A stretch of 64,000 nucleotides of DNA from DATFQE01 sp963739085 (GTDB lineage Bacteria; Actinomycetota; Thermoleophilia; Gaiellales; Gaiellaceae), in the NCBI GenBank assembly GCA_963739085.1, contig CAVTZA010000012.1, forward strand, positions 1 to 64,000. Direction: 5' to 3'. The translations under genes and the position numbers were made by a program. The notes under the pieces were generated by a model, which saw nothing but the letters and a program-made list of their open reading frames with translations, had not been told where the DNA came from and made no database searches. Shown here in pieces: positions 8,459 to 17,383 of this stretch (the stretch's first letter is position 1; the number at the start of each line of letters is the position of its first letter).

Positions 8459-8862
8459 CGGACTACCTCGCCGACACGAGCGCGTGGAACCGCTCGCGTC
8501 AGGTTTTCGAACGCTGGAGCGAGCTCACCCTGCGAGACGAGCTCGTCCTGTGCGCACCGATCAGGCTGGAGCTCCTCTACTCGGCACGCGGCCGGCGCGA
8601 CTATCAGGCGTTCAGAGCCGACCTACGTGGCTTCGCAGATCTCCCGGTGGACGGTTGGGTGACCGACTTCGCAGAAGTCATTCAGGCGCGCCTCGCGGAC
8701 CGAAGCGCTCATCGCGGCCCCACGGCGGTGGATCTCCTCGTCGCCGCGACCGCCGCCCGGCACGGAGCAGTGCTGCTCCACTACGACCGCCACTTCGACG
8801 CGATCGCTCGGGTGACCGGACAGCCCACCGAGTGGATCGCGCGCCGCGGGACCCTCGATTAA
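8455..8862 (+). CDS. vapC: VapC-type PIN-domain ribonuclease toxin
   Basis: The 135-residue protein is a PIN nuclease with the acidic set D7 (DTSAW), E39 (RLELLYSA), D93 (AVDLLVAATA) and D111 (YDRHFD). These residues coordinate Mg/Mn for RNA cleavage in the family. The GTG start overlaps the vapB stop (GTGA). Its target RNA cannot be told from sequence. All expected catalytic residues are present, so it is probably active. Confidence 0.87.
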   Translation: MTDYLADTSAWNRSRQVFERWSELTLRDELVLCAPIRLELLYSARGRRDYQAFRADLRGFADLPVDGWVTDFAEVIQARLADRSAHRGPTAVDLLVAATAARHGAVLLHYDRHFDAIARVTGQPTEWIARRGTLD

Positions 8863-8879
8863 CCGGCAGTGCAGAGAGC

Positions 8880-8911
8880 GTGGGCCAGCCGCCGGTCGGC
8901 GGCCGGCCCAC
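8880..8911. terminator. Bidirectional hairpin terminator
   Basis: Fourteen-base arms (8880-8893 and 8898-8911, one mismatch) around a GGTC loop lie between vapC and the leftward gene fragment that stops at 8920. Confidence 0.65.
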
Positions 8912-8919
8912 AGTCGAAG

Positions 8920-9100
8920 CTACGACGTGACCGCCAGCCACGTCGTCACACGGGAGCCGTTGTAGGTCGCCGTGATCGTCGCGTAGCGCGTGCGCTTCGT
9001 CCGCCGAGTCGTCAGCATGAACGACGCACGCGTCGCCCCGGCAGGCACCGTGACCGTGGCCGGGACGGACGCGTAGCCTGAGTCGCTCGAGAGCGAGACA
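8920..9100 (-). pseudogene. C-terminal fragment of a surface/adhesion-like protein
   Basis: The last 55-60 residues of the minus-strand frame read like the end of a bacterial Ig-like or Calx-beta-like repeat (SVPATVTVPAGATRASFMLTT, then a short beta-rich end). Homology-like sequence begins abruptly at about 9100, where a fragment of an unrelated oxidase begins on the other strand. No N-terminal part, signal peptide or start codon of its own remains. It is a truncated remnant or an assembly junction. Confidence 0.5.
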
Positions 9101-9564
9101 TGTTCGACTCGCCGTACGGCGAAAACCGGCACTACTGGAAGGGTCACTTCGTCCGCGAGCTGCCCGACGAGCTCATCGACGAGCTGATTGGGCGGATTGT
9201 CGCCTTCGGCCGTCCGCCGGCCCACGTCCTGATCGAATCGCTGCACGGCGCACCGAAAGACGCCGATCCCGGCCTCGGCCCGGTCGCGTACCGCGGTGCG
9301 GCGTTCAACGTCAGCGCGATGGCTGTCTGGCAGGGGCCCGACCTCGACGAAGAGCACATCGCCTGGGCGCGCGAGACCGCCGCGGCGATCGAGCCGTGGG
9401 CCTACGGCGCAGGCGGCTACGCCAACTACATGCAGGCGGACGAGCCCATTGAGCGTGTCCGCGCGGCGTTCGGCGACGAGGCATTCGAACGCCTCCGGAC
9501 GCTGAAGAAGCGGTACGACCCGGAGAACGTGCTGCGCCGCAACCAGAACATCCCGCCGCTCTAG
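9100..9564 (+). pseudogene. C-terminal fragment of a BBE-type FAD-linked oxidase
   Basis: The 154-residue frame matches only the end of berberine-bridge-like FAD oxidases: a substrate-domain part (HYWKGHFVRELPDELID) and the BBE tail (GYANYMQADEP and KKRYDPENVLRRNQNIPP). The FAD-binding half, about 300 residues, is missing. The recognisable part starts at about 9110, next to the opposite-strand fragment ending at 9100. It cannot be a working oxidase in this form. Confidence 0.75.
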
Positions 9565-9582
9565 GCGGCGTGCGGGCCTCGC

Positions 9583-10014
9583 CTACGAGCCGAACGCCGC
9601 CGCCGCGGCCGCGACGACCTCGTCGTGCGGGACGTCGCGCAGGTGGTGGCTGATGTTCCAGCGATGGCCGAAGGGATCTTCGACCTGCCCGTGCAGGTCG
9701 CCCCAGAAGGCCTCCTGCAGCGGCTGACGGACTTCGGCACCCGCAGCAACCGCCTGCGCAAACACCGCCTCGGCATCTTCGACCTCGAGCGCCAGCACGA
9801 CCGCGGTGCCGCCGATCGAGGGCGGTGCGAGCACGCCCATCTCCGGGAACTCGTCCGCGAGGTGCAGCAGGCCGTCGCCGAGTCGCAGCTGCACGGACAT
9901 CAACCGCCCGTCCGGCGTCGGGATCCTGCTCAGCTCCTCGGCCCCGAATGCGCCGCCGTAGAAGGCAACCGCGCGCTCCGCGCCCTGCACGACGATGTGC
10001 GGAGTGATGGCCAT
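9583..10014 (-). CDS. PhnB-like VOC protein
   Basis: The 143-residue single VOC domain starts TPHIVVQGAERAVAFYGGAFGA and ends WGDLHGQVEDPFGHRWNISHHL, the standard pattern of the PhnB/DUF1428-like group. Substrate is unknown. TACAGT lies 6 bp before the ATG, indicating a leaderless start. It is similar in style to the VOC gene at 41371. Confidence 0.83.
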   Translation of the reverse strand: MAITPHIVVQGAERAVAFYGGAFGAEELSRIPTPDGRLMSVQLRLGDGLLHLADEFPEMGVLAPPSIGGTAVVLALEVEDAEAVFAQAVAAGAEVRQPLQEAFWGDLHGQVEDPFGHRWNISHHLRDVPHDEVVAAAAAAFGS

Positions 10015-10051
10015 GCAGGGACTGTAGAGCGCGGGACCTGACGCGCGCGGC

Positions 10052-10080
10052 GCGGCGGGGAGAGGCGCTCTCCCCGCCGC
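10052..10080 (-). terminator. Perfect 13-bp hairpin terminator
   Basis: Arms 10052-10064 and 10068-10080 pair perfectly around a GCG loop, directly after the stop of the leftward gene ending at 10092. No U-tract follows. Confidence 0.75.
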
Positions 10081-10091
10081 AGGGCCTGGCG

Positions 10092-10550
10092 TTAGGTTTG
10101 GTTACCGACGCAGCGGAAGTTGGTCTGCTCGTGCTCGACGCGCAGCTCGCCGTTCGCGAACGTCGCGTGCGACTGCACCGTGACGAGGATGCGTGCTCCG
10201 CTGCCATCCCCGAGCGTGTTCGAGTTCGTGAACGTGCCGCTGAACGAGCCGTCCGATCGCGTGTTGTCGCCGAACCAGAACGTGAAGCGACCCGAGAAGC
10301 CGTCGCTCGTCGTCGCGATCCCCGTTGCGGTAACGGTGGCATGCGAGCCGCCGGCGCCGTCATCGCCCTCACGCATGACGAGCATCCGGTAGGTGTAGGT
10401 GACCGTCACGGTGGCGCCGGTACACGGATTCAGATCCGTAAACGACTCGGCCGGCGGGACGGTTTTGGTCGCGGGGCTGCCCGCCGAGGCAACCGCCACG
10501 AGGGTGAGCGCCGCAGTCAAGGCGCCGACTAGAAGCGCGAGCTTCTTCAT
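10092..10550 (-). CDS. Secreted hypothetical beta-rich protein
   Basis: The 152-residue protein has a signal peptide (MKKLALLVGALTAALTLVAVASA) and a mature part of alternating strands with two cysteines that could form a disulfide. I do not recognise the family. The ATG at 10550 is preceded by AAGAGGAGAACC, a good ribosome site. The long upstream extension in the same frame is not coding-like and was excluded. Confidence 0.65.
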   Translation of the reverse strand: MKKLALLVGALTAALTLVAVASAGSPATKTVPPAESFTDLNPCTGATVTVTYTYRMLVMREGDDGAGGSHATVTATGIATTSDGFSGRFTFWFGDNTRSDGSFSGTFTNSNTLGDGSGARILVTVQSHATFANGELRVEHEQTNFRCVGNQT

Positions 10551-10660
10551 GGTTCTCCTCTTGCCGCAGGTTCCCGCTTCAGCGCGGGCTATCGAGTGAG
10601 TGTCCCACCGAGGAAACCAGACGACAAGCGCCCCTAAGAACTCGAATCGGCGTGGAGGGC

Positions 10661-10930
10661 CTAAGCGCTGGCGGCCACTCGCCGGAAATCGACATCGTTG
10701 ATGCTGACGCCGGGGGCTGCCCAGTTGCTGGCCGGCGGGGCTGATCGCCGAGCCTGCTCCTCGGTCTCGAACACGACGAACGAGAAGCCGTGGCCATCGA
10801 CGGGCTCCAGCCAATAGCCCGCGACGAAGCCGGGAGCCGACCGGATCGCCGGCAGGATGTCATGAGTGAGTGCGTTGGCTGCTGCCGGTGCTTTTGACGA
10901 TCGCCCCGGACAATAGAGGCGTACCTCCAC
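10661..10930 (-). CDS. Dimeric alpha/beta-barrel (ABM-like) protein
   Basis: The 89-residue protein resembles small ferredoxin-fold proteins of the antibiotic-biosynthesis-monooxygenase type: strand MEVRLYCPG, helix, APGFVAGYWLEP, then GFSFVVFETEEQARRS. Such proteins are usually dimeric and of unclear substrate. The GTG start has no obvious ribosome site. Confidence 0.55.
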   Translation of the reverse strand: MEVRLYCPGRSSKAPAAANALTHDILPAIRSAPGFVAGYWLEPVDGHGFSFVVFETEEQARRSAPPASNWAAPGVSINDVDFRRVAASA

Positions 10931-10966
10931 GAAACGGAGGAGACCATTGCACGCGGCACTCGTGAC

Positions 10967-11887
10967 CTAGAGCTCCAGCGACCAGGTCTGCTCGACGAGG
11001 TCGTGGCCGAAGGCGTGGTGGGCGCCCTCGGCCACGACCTCGAACCCGGCACGCTCGTAGATCCGGCGCGCGGCCACGAGCACATCGTTCGTCCACAGGA
11101 TCATGCGCTTGTAGCCGGCCGCCCCCGCGAAGGCGACGCAATCGTCCACGAGCCGTGAGCCGATGCCGTGACCGCGCGCCCACGGCTCCACCAGCAGGGT
11201 TCTCAGCTTCGCCGTCTCGTCGTCCTCGCGGACGCAGAGCACGCAGCCGGCCCGGCGACCGCCCAGCTCGGCGACCAGCGCCCGCTCGCGCTTCGGGTCG
11301 TGCGACTGCACGAACCCCCCGACGATCTGTGCGACCAGTCCCTCAAACGTCTCGTCCCAGCCGTACTCCGCGGCGTAGAGCACGCCGTGCCGTTCGACCA
11401 TCCAGCCGAAGTCGCCGCTCTTGGCGTCGCGGATCGACACGTCGTCGGCCCCTTCGCCGGCCAGCAGCGCCTCCAGCTCGGACGCGGCCACGAGCAGCCG
11501 TTCGCGGTCGGCATCAGGGAGCCGCCCGAGCAGGCGCCCGTTCTCCGCGGCGGAGCGTCGATCGAGATCGCGGTACGTCTCGCGCCCGTCCGCGGTCAGG
11601 TCGACGACGACGCGCCGGGCGTCTTCCGTGGAACGACGGCGAGCGACGAGGCCGTCCTCCTCGAATGCGGCGAGGATGCGGCTCAGGTAGCCCGGATCGA
11701 GACCCGTCCTGCGCCTGAGCTCGAGCACCTCGAGGCTCGAAGCGCGGCCGAGCTCGAACAGCACGCGAGCCTCCGTGAGCGTGTAGCGCGTTTCGAGCAG
11801 GTGCTCGTCGAGCGCGCCCACGAGCCCGGTGTAGAACCGGTTGAAGGCGCGAAAGCGCTCGACCTGACCTTGCGTTGCACTGGCCAT
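10967..11887 (-). CDS. MarR-GNAT fusion regulator/acetyltransferase
   Basis: The 306-residue protein combines a MarR winged helix (about 1-145; RRRTGLDPGYLSRILAAFEEDGL as the helix-turn-helix) with a GNAT N-acetyltransferase (about 150-306; acetyl-CoA loop ARGHGIGSRLV, and YERAGFEVV near the end). This fusion is a known family. A perfect 10-bp-arm palindrome overlaps its start codon, suggesting direct autorepression, and a TATTCT box within it implies a very short or absent leader. Whether it acetylates a small molecule or a protein is unknown. Confidence 0.87.
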   Translation of the reverse strand: MASATQGQVERFRAFNRFYTGLVGALDEHLLETRYTLTEARVLFELGRASSLEVLELRRRTGLDPGYLSRILAAFEEDGLVARRRSTEDARRVVVDLTADGRETYRDLDRRSAAENGRLLGRLPDADRERLLVAASELEALLAGEGADDVSIRDAKSGDFGWMVERHGVLYAAEYGWDETFEGLVAQIVGGFVQSHDPKRERALVAELGGRRAGCVLCVREDDETAKLRTLLVEPWARGHGIGSRLVDDCVAFAGAAGYKRMILWTNDVLVAARRIYERAGFEVVAEGAHHAFGHDLVEQTWSLEL

Positions 11888-11908
11888 TCTTTGACTCAGT
11901 CAAAGAAT
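11886..11908. promoter_or_regulatory. Palindromic operator of the MarR-GNAT gene
   Basis: ATTCTTTGAC (11886-11895) and GTCAAAGAAT (11899-11908) are exact inverted repeats around TCA. The site starts on the ATG (11885-11887) and includes the likely -10 box, so bound repressor would block transcription. Confidence 0.8.
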
Positions 11909-11915
11909 ACATTTC

Positions 11916-13398
11916 CTAGTCCACAAGCTTCACCGCACCCGACGTCCCCAGCACCGTGCCGTCGGCGGCGAGGGCGCGGACCCGCACGAGCGGCTCCGCG
12001 GTGCGCGCTGTCAGCTCGGTCTCGAAGCCCGCCTTCGGCACGGTCGCGACCGGGTGCAACCGCTCCGCGTCGGGCCCAGCCACGAGCTGCCACCGGGCCA
12101 CCTCGGTGGCGCCGTTCCAGCTCGCGTACGCGGTCACCCGGCCGTCCTCGGCACGCGTGGCGGCGAGCGCCGGATCGTCCGCGGGACGGCCCGTCCACTC
12201 CGCCCGGTATGCGCGGTACGAGTCCGCGCCCTCGCCGCCGAAGCGCAGGTCGAAGACCACCTCGCCGTCGCGGTCGAACTCGGTCACGCGCGGCGCCTGA
12301 CCCCAGCCCACGAGGACGTGGCCGTTCGGCAGGAACTGGGCGTTCCCCTGGGTCTCGGCGAAGACACGGTCGGGATGGTCGTAGGTGCGCACGAGCGTCG
12401 CGCGCTTCGGATCGTCGTCCAGTCGGAGCACGAGGACGTGCGAGCGGGCGCCCTTCCGCTTCGCTTCATTGTCGAAGAGGGTGAGCGTCCCGTCGGGCTG
12501 CCGCCGCGCGTCATGCTGGAGCGCGAAGCGCGTCCCCGGCCCCATCGCATAGTCGCTGCGCTTGCCGCCGAGCCGCCAGAGCACACGGCCGGTCTTCTTG
12601 CTGATCTTGTAGACGGCGCTCGTGTGCCGCGCCGAGACGAGCAGATTCCCGTCGCAGATCCTCCGCCACCGAGTTGACGTGGAAGTAGTCGAACGGCGGC
12701 GCCGCCTCGCCCCCGTCGGCGGGCGGCGGCTTCATCACCGACTCCCCGGGCCCGATGTGGTCGCTCGCGCGCCACTCGTAGAGCACGCGGCCACTCGCGA
12801 TGTCGAGCTCCTGGATGACGCCGTCGAAGATCTCACCGTCCTTCGGCCCGCCGATCGGCGAGAGATCCCACGGCTTCCGCTCGTAGACCGTGATGAGCGC
12901 CGTGTTCCGCGGCGTGATCAGGAACTCGTGGATGTCGCCGGTGAGGCCGTTGCCGGCCGTCACCGTCGCAATCTCGTTGTACGACTCGTCGACGATCACG
13001 TAGTGGCCGGCGCCGACGCCTCGCGGCGCTCGGCCGCGCCACCAGGTGAGGACGGGGCGGCCCCCGTACCGCTGCGCGCGGAAGTCGGCGACGGCCATGG
13101 TCTCGAGCGGCCGGAACCAGACCACCTCGCCGCGGTCGTCGAGGATCATCGGCCCCGCCTGCGCGACGGCCCGCTTCGGAGCCAGCAGGACGTAGCCGTC
13201 CGTCGTACCTCGGGCCGGCGTGTTGACGGTGACGAGCGGCGGCTTCAGGTCCGGGCGGGAGTGGAATCGCTGGGCCCGAGGTTTCGGGCTCGCCGCGGCG
13301 CTCGGCGTGGACGTCCGTAGTGGGCTGTCGTCCCGCACGAGCGCGGCGGCGACCAGCGCCGCGACCAGCGCGGCCACGAACACTGCGGAGCGGGCCAC
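11916..13398 (-). pseudogene. Arylsulfotransferase-like (ASST) protein, frameshifted
   Basis: The first 223 or so codons (to about 12660) encode a lipoprotein-like or secreted leader (VFVAALVAALVAAALV) and the first part of an ASST-type propeller, ending at FHVNSVAED. The family then continues in another frame with DGNLLVSARHTSAVYKI...WRLGG and GTRFALQHDARRQPDGTLTLFDN, down to the stop at 11916. One indel at about 12660 separates the two halves; the protein would be about 490 residues. ASST enzymes transfer sulfuryl groups between phenols, but many actinobacterial members are uncharacterised. TAGCGT lies 6 bp before the GTG start at 13398. Confidence 0.75.
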
Positions 13399-13444
13399 GG
13401 CCGAACGCTAATGCGCGTCCGTGCCGCGTGTGGCGAGAGCGGGA

Positions 13445-16400
13445 CTACTGCTCGGCGTATTCCACGAGGGCGCACAGCGCGTTCGCGAGCCGCATCTGCT
13501 CCACCGTGCGGCAGTTCGCGTCGAGCAGCCGCGGGCTCGCGACGAGGTACGCCAGGCACTTCGCTCGCGAGATCGCGACGTTGAGGCGGTTGCGCGAGAA
13601 GAGGAAGTCGAGGCCGCGCGGGACGTCGTCGGCGCTCGAGCTCGCCATCGAGTAGAAGACGACCGGAGCCTGCTGGCCCTGGAACTTGTCGACCGTCCCG
13701 ATCTTGATCCGCTGGTCGGGGATGTGCTGGCGCAGGCAGCGGACGTGCGCGTTGTAGGGCGCGACCACGACGAAGTCCTCCGGCGCGAGCGTGCGGGCTC
13801 CGTGCTCGTCGGTGTACGGCGTGTCGAGCAGCCTCGCAATCTCGTCGCGCACCGCCGCAGCCTCCTCTGGCGCCTGCTGCCGCTGGCCCGAGTGCTCGAC
13901 CGGCAGGAAGCGGATTCCGTTGCCGTCCTCGATCGACCGCGCGAGGCAGACCTCCGCCGGCTCGAGCCGGCCCTCGTAGAACGTCTCGGAGATGTAGCCG
14001 TTCACCTCCGGCCTCATGCGCCAGGTGTGCTCGAGGAAGAGGCCCATCTCCGGCCGCACCGTCTCGTCCTCGCCGAGCAGGTGCGAGAGGACGGACGCGC
14101 TCGCGCCGGGTGGGTGCGCACCCTGTGAGACCTGTGCCAGCTGGTTGGGGTCACCGAGCAGGACGAGGTTGCGCGCCGCCGTCCCGACCGCAAGCGCGTC
14201 GGCAAGCGCGAACTGCCCGCCCTCGTCGATGAACAGCGTGTCCACGGCGCCGTCGAGCTCCTCCCGCGAGAACAGGAAGGACGTCCCCGCGAGCAGCTGC
14301 AACTCGGGGTCGAGCATGTCCGCGTTGTCGCCCGTGCGGTCGATCCACCGGCCCTCGAAGCTCGTCTCCGGATCGCTGCCCGACTTCTTGCGCCCCTTGA
14401 ACGGGACGCCGACCGCCTCGACATCCTCGAGGAACTTGTGGATCGCCTTGTGGCTGAGCGCCGTCACGCCGACCCTGCGGCCGGCCTGCATCAGCGCGAC
14501 GGCCATGCGCGCGCCGTTGTACGTCTTCCCGGAGCCCGGCGGCCCCTGCACGAACAGGTAGCTGCCGTCGAGGCTGAGCGCGGCCTCGACCGGCGTCCCG
14601 TCGAGCCGGGCCCGTGGCGGCCGCCGCTCGAGGATCTCGACCAGCGCGGGCCAGCGCTCGCGCTCCTTGGCGAAGCGGAGAACCGCATCACGCTGCTCCG
14701 TCGTCTGGAGCGGCTTCGGCGGGATCAGCGCGCTCGGAAGCGGCTCCTCGTGCCTTTTCGCGCTGCGCCGAAGGGTGACCGTGCCGAGCTCGTCGTCCAC
14801 GCGCACGGAGTACGGGGTCTCGGTGGCGGGATCGACCGCCTTGCTGCCGATCTTGTGCTCCTGCGCCGGGAAGCGGAACGTGTACTCGAGCGACTGTTTG
14901 ACGACCACGGGCTCGCCCTCGAGCTCGAGCCCGCCGATCGTGGTGCCGCTCTCGAACAGCTCCTCCTCGTCGAGCGAGAGGTTGTTGAAGTACTCCCACC
15001 ACTGCGGCCGCGACTCCCGCCGGTGGTACTCGAGCAGGTGTGCGAGCAGCTCCTCCCCGCGCTCGAGGAGCGCATCGCGAACGCGTTCCCGCTCGCCGAT
15101 TCGCTCCTGAGCCTCTTCGGTCTGCTCGCGCTGCTCGGGCGGCAGGCGCCAGGCCAGCTCCGGCGGCCGGCGCGCTAGCAGCCACAGGTGCAGCTCGTAG
15201 AGCGAGCGGCAGTCCTCCTCGTTGTAGTCGCGGACGCCTTCGAGCACCGAGTCGTCCCCGGTCTCGAGCCAGGTCTCGAAGGCGACGACGGACTCGCTCC
15301 CGCCGGACACGTCTGCGGTGCGCTCGAACTCGTACAGCGCCTCGACCTCCTTGATCGAGTAGCTCGGCACCGAAGCCCGCAGCGCCTGACGGACGACGCG
15401 GTAGAGGTCGACGAGCACCTCGCCGCGGAGCAGGTCGTCGAGCTCGTCCTCGCGCGTGCCGTGCTCGCCCATCAGGCGCTTGAGCGCGGTCGCCTCGTAG
15501 GCGGCGTAGTGGTAGACGTGCATGCCCGGGTGGCGCGCGCGCCGCTCGACGATCAGGTCGAGCAGCCGCTCGAACGAGGCGCGCTCCTCGTCGCGGTCAC
15601 GCGCCCAGAGCGCGTCGTAGTGCGGCTCGCCGGCCTCGTCGAGGGAGACCCAGCCGAACAGGTACTCGAGCCCGCGCGCCGGCTCGTACCAGGGGTGCCC
15701 CTCGAGGTCGAGCCAGATGTCGCCCGGGTTCGGCTCCGGCAGGAGCGCGTAGCCGCGGTCGGGCTCCTCCGGGAGGTCCTCGACGCGGTGCTCGCCCGTG
15801 CGCCGGCGGTGGAGCTGGAGCTCGGCCTGGTGACGGATCTTGTCGAAGGTCGTCGGCCGCATCTTCCTGACCCGCGTGCCCCGAGCTGCCTCGCCGAGCG
15901 CCGTCAGGGTCCCGATCTGCGCAGCGGTCAGCCGCTCGGTGTGAAAGCGCGAGACGCCGGCGACAAGCGTGAGGTGATCGTCCTGCTCCCATCGCTGCTT
16001 GCAGTGGAAGAGGAACTCGCACAGCCCGCAGTGCGCGACCGGGAATGGGTAGGTCTCGGCCGGATTGTTCGCGACGTGGACGAAGCGGTTCCGCAGCCGC
16101 CGGTAGTAGGCGAGGAAATCCTCGGGCCGGAACGTCTCCTGCTCGCCGGTGCCGGCGACGACGTGCATCGCCTTCGGCATCGAGCCCTGAATGCGAGCGA
16201 TCTGCTCGGTGTAGAAGCAGAGCTGGAGCACGTGCTCAGGCTTCGCATGGCGTGCGAGCTTGGTGTCGAGCGCCTCGTAGGATCGGTCCGGCTGCCGGAG
16301 CAGGAAGTCCGCCAGGCCGCGCCACCCGCCGTGCGAGAAGGTCGCCTGGTAGATCACGGGCGCGCCGGCTCGCATCGCCTCTTCGGTCGCGCGGGCGGCC

Positions 16401-16633
16401 GCGTCGAACCCGTTGTCAAGCTCGATCGTGGTCACGTCGCGAAGCTCGGCGAGGACGGCCTGCTCATGCTCGATGCCCTTACGCCGAATCAGGTCAGCGT
16501 GCGGGTTGACCCGGTACGGCTTGGCCAACTCGCCACGCGCGACGGCCACCTGCTGCGAGGTGAGGTGCGGGCAGGCGAGAAAGGCCGTCAGATCGGAGGG
16601 CGAGAACGTCAGGCGGCCGTCGCGAAGCTGCAC
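13445..16633 (-). CDS. TM0106-type RecB-like nuclease fused to Dna2-like helicase
   Basis: The 1062-residue protein has an N-terminal RecB-like nuclease region whose cysteines (FLACPH near residue 20, and HCGLCEFLFHC near 205-215) match an iron-sulfur-bound Cas4/Dna2/AddB-like arrangement. A middle RNase-H-like exonuclease domain follows (DIWLDLEGHPWYEP to DYNEEDCRSLYELH, about 305-470). The C-terminal superfamily 1 helicase has Walker A GPPGSGKT (697-704), Walker B IDEGGQ (D803 E804), GDPNQLAQ and NRLNVAISRAK. It probably processes DNA ends or stalled structures; the exact role is unknown. It is intact across 3.2 kb. Confidence 0.87.
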   Translation of the reverse strand: MQLRDGRLTFSPSDLTAFLACPHLTSQQVAVARGELAKPYRVNPHADLIRRKGIEHEQAVLAELRDVTTIELDNGFDAAARATEEAMRAGAPVIYQATFSHGGWRGLADFLLRQPDRSYEALDTKLARHAKPEHVLQLCFYTEQIARIQGSMPKAMHVVAGTGEQETFRPEDFLAYYRRLRNRFVHVANNPAETYPFPVAHCGLCEFLFHCKQRWEQDDHLTLVAGVSRFHTERLTAAQIGTLTALGEAARGTRVRKMRPTTFDKIRHQAELQLHRRRTGEHRVEDLPEEPDRGYALLPEPNPGDIWLDLEGHPWYEPARGLEYLFGWVSLDEAGEPHYDALWARDRDEERASFERLLDLIVERRARHPGMHVYHYAAYEATALKRLMGEHGTREDELDDLLRGEVLVDLYRVVRQALRASVPSYSIKEVEALYEFERTADVSGGSESVVAFETWLETGDDSVLEGVRDYNEEDCRSLYELHLWLLARRPPELAWRLPPEQREQTEEAQERIGERERVRDALLERGEELLAHLLEYHRRESRPQWWEYFNNLSLDEEELFESGTTIGGLELEGEPVVVKQSLEYTFRFPAQEHKIGSKAVDPATETPYSVRVDDELGTVTLRRSAKRHEEPLPSALIPPKPLQTTEQRDAVLRFAKERERWPALVEILERRPPRARLDGTPVEAALSLDGSYLFVQGPPGSGKTYNGARMAVALMQAGRRVGVTALSHKAIHKFLEDVEAVGVPFKGRKKSGSDPETSFEGRWIDRTGDNADMLDPELQLLAGTSFLFSREELDGAVDTLFIDEGGQFALADALAVGTAARNLVLLGDPNQLAQVSQGAHPPGASASVLSHLLGEDETVRPEMGLFLEHTWRMRPEVNGYISETFYEGRLEPAEVCLARSIEDGNGIRFLPVEHSGQRQQAPEEAAAVRDEIARLLDTPYTDEHGARTLAPEDFVVVAPYNAHVRCLRQHIPDQRIKIGTVDKFQGQQAPVVFYSMASSSADDVPRGLDFLFSRNRLNVAISRAKCLAYLVASPRLLDANCRTVEQMRLANALCALVEYAEQ

Positions 16634-16666
16634 TCGAATGAGTATCGCTTGCTGAACGAGCGTCTC

Positions 16667-17098
16667 TTACTGTGGCAGCAGCCGGTCCAGGTCCGGCGTC
16701 CCTAGACCGACGTACCGCAAGCGAGGAACCGCCGCGAACGCCGAGTCGGACGTGACGAGTGCGTCGGCATCGGCCGCCACGGCCGCCGCAGCGAGCACGG
16801 CATCGAAGGAGCCAAGACCCAGGTGACGCTCGAAGAGCCTTAGCCCCTGCTCGAGGTCCGCCTGCCCGACGCTGAGCAGGGGCCCTAGGAGCGTCGCGAA
16901 ATCGCGGGAAAGCGCGACCGCGTCGGCTCGGTCACGCCGACGCGCGCGCACGTTCGCGAATTCCTGGATGACCTCCACGGTTGTCGTCGCCACCGCCGAA
17001 CCGGCCTCGACGGCTCCGAGGAGACGCCTGCTCGGCTCCTTCAACGGGTGATCGGCACCGACCGCGTAGACGAGCACGGTCGTGTCGACGACGATCAC
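16667..17098 (-). CDS. vapC: VapC-type PIN-domain toxin
   Basis: The 143-residue PIN protein has D5 (VDTTVLVYAV), a helix acid in TTTVEVIQEF, D99 (GSFDAVLAAAA) and D118 (VTSDSAF). The GTG at 17098 overlaps the vapB stop as GTGA, so I reject the longer in-frame extension to 17188, which is antisense-like reading through vapB. Expected role: Mg-dependent RNase toxin. Confidence 0.83.
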   Translation of the reverse strand: MIVVDTTVLVYAVGADHPLKEPSRRLLGAVEAGSAVATTTVEVIQEFANVRARRRDRADAVALSRDFATLLGPLLSVGQADLEQGLRLFERHLGLGSFDAVLAAAAVAADADALVTSDSAFAAVPRLRYVGLGTPDLDRLLPQ

Positions 17099-17346
17099 AG
17101 GCCGCCTGCGCGCAGCTCCTCGAGCTCGGCCTTCAGCTCGTCGGGATCCGGCACCGGCATCGGCTCGGCCGCGAGGATGCGCCTCCACGCGGCCCGCTTC
17201 TCCGCCTCATCCGCGGGAAGGGCGGCGTCGATCGCGTCTCGAATCACTGCAGCGACGGACGTCTTCCGCTCGCGGGCTGCCTCAGCGAGCCGCCGGTAGC
17301 GCTGCTCGTCAAGAAGAATCTGCAAGCGTCGATCCAGCATGCACAT
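17095..17346 (-). CDS. vapB: VapB-type ribbon-helix-helix antitoxin
   Basis: The 83-residue protein starts MCMLDRRLQILLDEQRYRRLAEAARERKTS, a ribbon-helix-helix DNA-binding segment, followed by a charged toxin-binding tail. The start may be 17346 or the next ATG at 17340. A 6-bp inverted repeat (17343-17348 and 17359-17364, ACATAC/GTATGT) overlaps the start and is a candidate operator. It overlaps vapC by GTGA. Confidence 0.78.
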   Translation of the reverse strand: MCMLDRRLQILLDEQRYRRLAEAARERKTSVAAVIRDAIDAALPADEAEKRAAWRRILAAEPMPVPDPDELKAELEELRAGGL

Positions 17347-17364
17347 ACATTAGCATGTGTATGT
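17343..17364. promoter_or_regulatory. Candidate operator of second vapBC
   Basis: ACATAC and GTATGT form an inverted repeat with a 10-bp spacer over the vapB start codon; CATGTGTATG nearby makes partial further repeats. Weaker than the operators of the other two toxin-antitoxin modules. Confidence 0.4.
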
Positions 17365-17383
17365 CTACACATCTCAGTCGATC

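Noticed and set aside
13445..16633. Cas4-type CRISPR adaptation nuclease
   Set aside because: The cysteine pattern is Cas4-like, but the chain is a 1062-residue nuclease-helicase and no cas genes or array are nearby.
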